Shown here piece after piece: positions 4,410 through 6,729 of a DNA stretch of 6,729 nt. The DNA lies in the NCBI GenBank assembly GCA_003484585.1, contig DNBZ01000108.1, positions 1-6,729 on the forward strand, written 5' to 3'. The first letter of the stretch is position 1, and the number at the start of each line of letters is the position of its first letter. The stretch comes from Bacteroidota bacterium (GTDB taxonomy: Bacteria > Bacteroidota > Bacteroidia > NS11-12g > UBA9320). The translations under genes were made by a program, and so were the position numbers. The notes beneath the pieces are model-generated. The model was not told where the DNA came from. It worked only from the letters and a program-made list of their open reading frames with translations, and searched no databases.

Positions 4410-6277
4410 TTATTCAAGTCCCACCTTAGATTTATACGTAAGCTTCTCGGCATAAGGGGATAGCCAGGAGAACTATAGTATGAATTGCCCATTAAACCTT
4501 GCTGCACATGAAAAAACTCTATGCCGAAGCAAAAGCTTTTTACTCTAGCATTAGTATATAGATTTATTGGGGGATAGCTACTAAAGTTCTGACTGCCATT
4601 ATGCCACTGTCTGGTATATGGATTATAGGTTGGGCTTTTAAAATCGCTAAACCAAAAGGTCTGTGCTCCAAGTTGAACTCTCAAATTTTTATTAAATAAT
4701 CTGAATTGCGTATATATATTTCCAAAAGCACTGGTATTGGGTCTCGGAAGTACTTGTTGGTTGCTAGAGTTTTGCAGTACCAGCTTAATGTCAGTACCAA
4801 AGTGAGGTTTCTTGACTGTATAGGTTACTTGTGTTTTGAGCAAAGTGACAAAGTCATTAAACTGTTCTATACTATTAGTGCCAGAGTAGTAGATAAGGCC
4901 ATTGCTCGTCTCAGCTACTATCCATCCGCTTATGGTTTGGTCTTTTAGCTTAATGCTTGCGTCCCCAAAAAGTTGGTTTACACTTACTTTACTATAGCTA
5001 TTACTCCATTGTACTGCAGTGCTGAATAATGTATTTTCTAGAAAATTGGGCTCTACCAACTGAGACAATACGCCTGCTTGCACATTAAACTGCTTGTATC
5101 TGGTAGATGCTCGTCCTTTTATATGGTAGTCTCCCAGATTATACCCAAGTACACCAAATCTAGCTTCTGCGTTTATCGCAAATTGTTTTATCGATAGTCT
5201 TCCTTTGCCGTTTAAATATACATTATTAAAAGCATCTGTTACTCCGTTCATATATATTCTATTGTATGCATGAGTAACACTGGCAGCAAGTGTCAATGGT
5301 TTTAGGGTTATTAAAATTCCACCTTCATTACTGAAGGTTCTATGGTATATAGAATCTTTAAAAGCGGCTAGATTTACACCATAATTGTTAGAATCTGGTA
5401 AGTTATCTTCATACTCGACTCTTCTATTATCTAGCTCTGTATTGAGGTAAAATTGGCTTTTAAATTGGGATAAGCTATTGTCTTTGGTGCTATCTGTAGA
5501 CTTGCCTCCTGGGCGATAAAATTGACTTATTTTGAAAGTGTTTTGAGCTAAGATGCCATATGCTCCTACAAAGCTCGCTTCATTGTTATCTATTTTGTCT
5601 CTACCGCTTAGTAGGTTAAATAAGCTATCAGAAACAAAGCCTCCTGTCTCTATGTTTTTTGACTTGTTCCAGACATAGCTTGTTACTATCTCATACTTAC
5701 GATTGTCGGTGTAGTAGCCAGTATAAAACTTAGTATTAAAGAGGCTCCTCATTCGGACTCTACTTACGTTTGTAACGTTGGAGTAGTATAAGCTCTGATT
5801 TTTTATTCTCCTATAGTTTAGCCCAAATGTCAACCTATCTGAAATCTGCTGAGCGTGCGTTACCTCTATGTTGATCATTTCATTAGGTCCTTGCGAGTAG
5901 CTTAATCTAGTGAACGGTCGTTTGGTTTGATAGAGATGTATCTTCTCGTCATAGAAGTAAGGTGCCATATGACTTAACCCAAGATTCAAGTTAAGGTCGT
6001 TTTCATTAGTCTCGTCTAATCGAAGAATAGGAGATGCTTCGAGTCCTAAATCTATGGCAGGAGATAGTCTACCATATGCAGGGTAGTAGTCATAAAATCT
6101 ATTGAGTCCCGTATCTACAGCACTAGAGTCTAAAGTTAAAAATAGAATATCTTCTACTTCTATGCGGTCCACCTCTAAAGGCTTATATGTATGAGTTTCG
6201 CTAGTATCGAGAATTTGAGACTGTGCTGCAAAAGCCGAAATAATACAAAGAAGTAAAGACGCTAGTCGTTGATTCAT
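4406..6277 (-). CDS. Putative outer-membrane porin (Porin_10-like beta-barrel)
   Basis: This 623-residue protein resembles the Bacteroidota 'putative porin' family (Porin_10, Pfam PF14121) in length and in characteristic blocks. The signal peptide is MNQRLASLLL then CIISAFAAQSQ, with cleavage around residues 18-21. The mature protein is rich in alternating aromatic/polar strands ending in Asn/Asp-rich turns, as expected for an outer-membrane barrel. A conserved-looking block spans 116-158 (YQTKRPFTRLSYSQG, then THAQQISDRLTFGLNYRRI). The C-terminal part (about 560-623) has NPYTRQW, SSYPPINLYTNARVKS, FFHVQQG and PLMPRSLRINLRWDL, again typical of the family's closing strands. It is probably a passive or substrate-specific channel; the substrate cannot be read from sequence. 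It follows the lipoprotein gene by 6 bp (TAG-GTATAC-ATG), suggesting co-transcription. Its TAA overlaps the OmpA-like stop codon on the other strand. No motif for TonB-dependent uptake (plug domain) was seen. Confidence 0.87.
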   Translation of the reverse strand: MNQRLASLLLCIISAFAAQSQILDTSETHTYKPLEVDRIEVEDILFLTLDSSAVDTGLNRFYDYYPAYGRLSPAIDLGLEASPILRLDETNENDLNLNLGLSHMAPYFYDEKIHLYQTKRPFTRLSYSQGPNEMINIEVTHAQQISDRLTFGLNYRRIKNQSLYYSNVTNVSRVRMRSLFNTKFYTGYYTDNRKYEIVTSYVWNKSKNIETGGFVSDSLFNLLSGRDKIDNNEASFVGAYGILAQNTFKISQFYRPGGKSTDSTKDNSLSQFKSQFYLNTELDNRRVEYEDNLPDSNNYGVNLAAFKDSIYHRTFSNEGGILITLKPLTLAASVTHAYNRIYMNGVTDAFNNVYLNGKGRLSIKQFAINAEARFGVLGYNLGDYHIKGRASTRYKQFNVQAGVLSQLVEPNFLENTLFSTAVQWSNSYSKVSVNQLFGDASIKLKDQTISGWIVAETSNGLIYYSGTNSIEQFNDFVTLLKTQVTYTVKKPHFGTDIKLVLQNSSNQQVLPRPNTSAFGNIYTQFRLFNKNLRVQLGAQTFWFSDFKSPTYNPYTRQWHNGSQNFSSYPPINLYTNARVKSFCFGIEFFHVQQGLMGNSYYSSPGYPLMPRSLRINLRWDLNN

Positions 6278-6283
6278 GTATAC

Positions 6284-6688
6284 CTACTTGGTGGTAATAA
6301 AGTAAAGCTCTTTAGCTGTATTTCCTACTAGGTCGGTAGCTTGTATGTATATCTCGTAGCGAGTGCTATCAGTAGTTGGGATTATAAATTCACTTTGATA
6401 AGTGTATGTACTATCGCCAGATAAGGTTTCTTTAAAATTGATGCCTGAGAATGAAGGATCTGTAGGTTGCAGATCAAATTCCACCTCACTTAGCTCATAG
6501 TCATCTTTGAACTCTATGTGAATAGCAATTTTGGATTCGCCTATGTACACTGTATCTTCTGATGGAGATACTATGGTAATTACAGGGTCGTCTCCATCTA
6601 CATATGAATCGTAGACAGGGATATTAAATTCGTCCTTGCACCCTAGAAGTGTTACAAGAGCTAATGCAAATACAATTAATTTGTGCAT
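6284..6688 (-). CDS. Small Ig-like lipoprotein, upstream partner of the porin gene
   Basis: The 134-residue product starts with a lipoprotein signal peptide (MHKLIVFALALVTLLGC). The lipobox is LLGC, with C17 the lipidated cysteine after signal peptidase II cleavage. A short Asp-rich tether (DEFNIPVYDSYVDGDD) follows. Residues about 36-134 then look like one immunoglobulin-like beta-sandwich: DPVITIVSPSEDTVYIG, IHIEFKDDYELSEVEFDL and YIQATDLVGNTA. The 'D(D)-x-L-x-x-V' and 'ATDxxGN' features recall Ig-like domains of Bacteroidota lipoproteins such as DUF4625 members; the exact family is unverified. It probably sits in the outer membrane, facing the periplasm or the surface. Its TAG stop lies 6 bp before the porin ATG, so the two are probably translated from one mRNA and may work together. 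The ATG follows TTATTTGCAGT, only a partial -7 box match, so its promoter is unclear. Confidence 0.88.
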   Translation of the reverse strand: MHKLIVFALALVTLLGCKDEFNIPVYDSYVDGDDPVITIVSPSEDTVYIGESKIAIHIEFKDDYELSEVEFDLQPTDPSFSGINFKETLSGDSTYTYQSEFIIPTTDSTRYEIYIQATDLVGNTAKELYFITTK

Positions 6689-6717
6689 ACTGCAAATAAC
6701 ATAAATAAATGGCAGAC

Positions 6718-6725
6718 TATCTTTG
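6718..6725 (+). promoter_or_regulatory. Predicted -7 box for a gene beyond the right edge
   Basis: TATCTTTG exactly matches the TAnnTTTG consensus and is identical to the box at 3260-3267. It is followed by CACC at the window edge. It points rightwards, away from the lipoprotein gene whose ATG is at 6688, so the 6689-6729 stretch is probably a divergent promoter region. The downstream gene is not in the window. Confidence 0.4.
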
Positions 6726-6729
6726 CACC

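Larger units (their letters stand above)
3270..4420. repeat. 9-mer ATTCAAGTC / GACTTGAAT, three copies bracketing the OmpA-like gene
   Basis: ATTCAAGTC occurs at 3270-3278, its reverse complement GACTTGAAT at 3327-3335 (covering the TTG start), and ATTCAAGTC again at 4412-4420 just after the stop. The second and third copies extend to an 11-bp inverted pair, GACTTGAATAA (3327-3337) and TTATTCAAGTC (4410-4420), lying at the two ends of the coding region. The first and third share the 11-mer ATTCAAGTCCC (3270-3280 and 4412-4422). I found no other copy by eye. The third copy lies within the last codons of the porin gene. Confidence 0.5.

Noticed and set aside
4706..4948. 80-codon plus-strand frame
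   Set aside because: It lies entirely antisense within the porin gene, whose reading frame is strongly supported by family-typical motifs.

Overview
The window looks like a chromosomal segment of an AT-rich member of the Bacteroidota. Three things point there. Exact Bacteroidota-type -7 boxes (TAnnTTTG) stand before several genes. Most starts lack a Shine-Dalgarno sequence and instead have A/T-rich upstream stretches. The protein set is also typical of that phylum: a Porin_10-like outer-membrane protein, an OmpA-family protein with an internal beta-sandwich, and a small Ig-like lipoprotein. No mobile element, CRISPR array, rRNA or tRNA was seen.

Layout. On the minus strand, reading right to left from 1777: an unrecognised 203-residue protein (1166-1777), a stand-alone response-regulator receiver domain (667-1038), and the N-terminal 186 codons of a putative Rossmann-fold protein (1-560) that runs off the left edge. 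Gaps of 127 and 106 bp make these loosely spaced neighbours rather than a tight operon. On the plus strand, ilvE (1899-2942) encodes a branched-chain amino-acid aminotransferase. A 387-bp gap (2943-3329) follows, containing several small hairpins, a promoter box and a strong terminator-like hairpin. Then comes a TTG-started periplasmic protein with two OmpA-like domains (3330-4409). On the minus strand from the right end, a lipoprotein (6284-6688) and a putative porin (4406-6277) lie 6 bp apart and form a probable two-gene operon. The porin gene converges on the OmpA-like gene, and their stop codons overlap by 4 bp. At the right edge a plus-strand promoter box points to a gene outside the window.

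Function. The right half is an envelope cluster: one protein with a canonical peptidoglycan-binding OmpA motif, one predicted outer-membrane beta-barrel and one lipoprotein. The left half mixes amino-acid metabolism with a small signalling protein and two proteins of unknown function.

Most notable signals. (1) The OmpA-like gene has a leader in which a terminator-type hairpin lies at the predicted 5' end, and its 5' arm can alternatively pair over 9 nt with the TTG start codon. (2) A perfect 16-bp palindrome carries back-to-back -7 boxes between ilvE and the divergent 203-residue gene, making the predicted ilvE message nearly leaderless. (3) The second OmpA domain has lost the peptidoglycan-binding Asp. 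These are readings of sequence only. I do not see a complete, clearly new multi-gene system here.
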